The translations under genes were made by a program, and so were the position numbers. The notes beneath the pieces are model-generated. The model saw only the letters and a program-made list of their open reading frames with translations, ran no database searches and was not told the origin of the DNA. A DNA stretch of 6,184 nucleotides from an uncultured Microbacteriaceae bacterium (GTDB lineage Bacteria > Actinomycetota > Actinomycetes > Actinomycetales > Microbacteriaceae): contig CAKUJB010000075.1 of the NCBI GenBank assembly GCA_934661165.1, positions 1 through 6,184 of the forward strand, written 5' to 3'. Shown here one piece after another: positions 5,033 to 6,184 of the stretch. Each line of letters begins with the position of its first letter. The first letter of the stretch is position 1.

Positions 5033-6184
5033 CTACTCGGCAGGCAGCGCCCTCACGAGCGCCTCGATAACCTGCTCGAATCGTTCGAGCGTCGCCACGG
5101 AGAGTCCCTGGATTGACCGGTCGAGGTTGCGCAGGAACACCGCGGCGACGTGGCCGTGGTTGAACTCCTTGCCGATCTTGCGCGTGATCCGCGCGACGAT
5201 CCGGTCCTTGCCGGACAGGTCGGAGAGCTTGAGGCTAACGCCGTATGCCTCGTTATAGAACGCGAGGTACTCGCCGGGCTCAAAAAGATCCTCGATGTCA
5301 GGCGTCGGCGGGGTCGCATAGTTGTCGAGGCTGATGACCCTCGCCGCATCGAGCCGCCCGCGCTTGATCGTGTTCTCGATCTTCTGCTTGTCGGAGCTGC
5401 CGTCCAAGAGCACGACCACATCGAGCTGCCCTCCGAGCAACGCAAGGAAGGTGGGGATGTTGGTTGCACCGCCAGCGGGGAGCAGACGAGCGGACTCGGG
5501 AATGGAAGCGCGACCGAGAGACGAGAGGTGATCCGAGATGGTGCTGAGGTAGATGAAGTCGGACACGCCCTCGATGAGGATGTTCCGGTTGCCGATGAAT
5601 AGGTTGTGCGCGATGTCGTAGCCAAGCGCGGCCTGGAGCGGGAACAGCGTGTCCGGGTCCTTGACGACTCCGGCATCGGGAATGACCGCTGAGCCGAGAT
5701 CGGGCCCCTGATCCTCCACGATGCGGACCTGATTGAAGTGCGGCGTCTGGACGAGGAACGGCGAGTGCGTCGAATAGAGCACCTGACGGTCGGTGGCTAG
5801 CCGGGACTCGATCGTGTTCAGAAGGTCGATCTGCGCGCGTGCATGCAACGAGAGACCCGGCTCGTCCAGCAACAGGATGAGATTCTTGTCCTTCTCGAAC
5901 TCAAGGAACGACGCGAGGAACGACACAAACCACTGGAAGCCAGTGGAGCGGCGGTCCAGGCTGCTGCTGAAGTCGTGCCGCGAGTCCTCGACTCGAAACT
6001 GGAGATACCGCTTGATGACCGGCGCTGCCGTCCGTGGGTCGGTTTCGACCTGATCCTCGATGCGGACCGCAAGTTTAAGGTGATGGAGCCTGACCCGCTT
6101 TTCCGGACTGAATCGGCCTGGGTTTCGTTCCGTCCTGTGATCAAGGATGGACACGATGAGGAAGTACTCGCCAGACATGCGGCA
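5033..6184 (-). CDS. OLD-family ATP-dependent nuclease (AAA/ABC ATPase + TOPRIM), 3' part
   Basis: The frame is open to the right edge. The first ATG (6176-6178) is probably internal because the Walker A and N-terminal half of the ATPase are absent; 381 residues follow it. Seen in order from that Met: signature-like STGFQWFVSF (78-87), Walker B and D-loop LILLLDEPGLSLH (100-112, Asp105-Glu106), and switch His138 in YSTHSPFLV. A TOPRIM domain follows with ILIEGVSDFIYL (200-211, Glu203), GGATNIPTFLALLGG (236-250) and VVVLLDGSSD (254-263), then DIEDLF (294-299). This is the OLD-type order: ATPase fused to a metal-dependent nuclease, a group often used against phage. In the usual DxD motif the second acid is Ser261 here; Asp263 is the next acid. 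No helicase gene follows downstream as in Gabija. Base composition is lower in GC and codon use more mixed than in glnA, suggesting acquisition. The function is inferred from the family. Confidence 0.87.
   Translation of the reverse strand, partial: CRMSGEYFLIVSILDHRTERNPGRFSPEKRVRLHHLKLAVRIEDQVETDPRTAAPVIKRYLQFRVEDSRHDFSSSLDRRSTGFQWFVSFLASFLEFEKDKNLILLLDEPGLSLHARAQIDLLNTIESRLATDRQVLYSTHSPFLVQTPHFNQVRIVEDQGPDLGSAVIPDAGVVKDPDTLFPLQAALGYDIAHNLFIGNRNILIEGVSDFIYLSTISDHLSSLGRASIPESARLLPAGGATNIPTFLALLGGQLDVVVLLDGSSDKQKIENTIKRGRLDAARVISLDNYATPPTPDIEDLFEPGEYLAFYNEAYGVSLKLSDLSGKDRIVARITRKIGKEFNHGHVAAVFLRNLDRSIQGLSVATLERFEQVIEALVRALPAE

Noticed and set aside
5073..5087. TTCGA-containing inverted repeat (CTCGAA/TTCGAG) resembling a tRNA T-arm
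   Set aside because: It lies within the nuclease coding sequence (LERFEQ codons) and no acceptor, D-arm or anticodon stem surrounds it.

Overview
This is a high-GC actinobacterial chromosome segment. The glutamine synthetase and E2 acyltransferase sequences, and a likely leaderless gene start, fit Microbacteriaceae best; that family-level placement is inference. No sequence search was run, so product names rest on motifs and remembered family sequences.

Left to right: (i) 2-991 (+) is the 3' part of the lipoate-dependent E2 acyltransferase gene (sucB/dlaT), with an Ala/Pro linker, E3-binding domain and catalytic domain. (ii) 1004-2227 (-) converges on it 12 nt away and encodes a membrane-anchored protein with a kinase fold whose catalytic residues are replaced (a pseudokinase). 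(iii) 2353-3072 (+) encodes a two-helix membrane protein of the DUF4191 type, apparently from a leaderless transcript. (iv) 3173-4609 (+) is glnA, type I-beta glutamine synthetase, with the Tyr used for adenylylation. Its leader has a GlnR-like box and a hairpin. (v) 4661-4696 is a strong hairpin terminator. (vi) 4697-5032 has no convincing gene but carries short direct and inverted repeats. (vii) 5033-6184 (-) is the 3' part of an OLD-type ATPase-TOPRIM nuclease gene that runs off the right edge.

The first 4.6 kb is core metabolism. The order dlaT ... DUF4191 - glnA matches the mycobacterial neighbourhood dlaT-lipB-lipA-DUF4191-glnA1, except that the lipoate genes are missing here and the reversed pseudokinase gene sits in their place. 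Beyond the glnA terminator, base composition drops: a hand-counted 60-nt line in the nuclease gene (5881-5940) is 31/60 GC, against 41/60 for one in glnA (4081-4140). The gene type also changes to one typical of phage defence. The terminator and repeat region therefore looks like the edge of an accessory segment.

The items most worth following up are the degenerate kinase, the OLD-type nuclease with an altered TOPRIM acidic motif, the repeat cluster at the junction, and the nitrogen-control signals before glnA. No complete new multi-gene system is visible inside the window.
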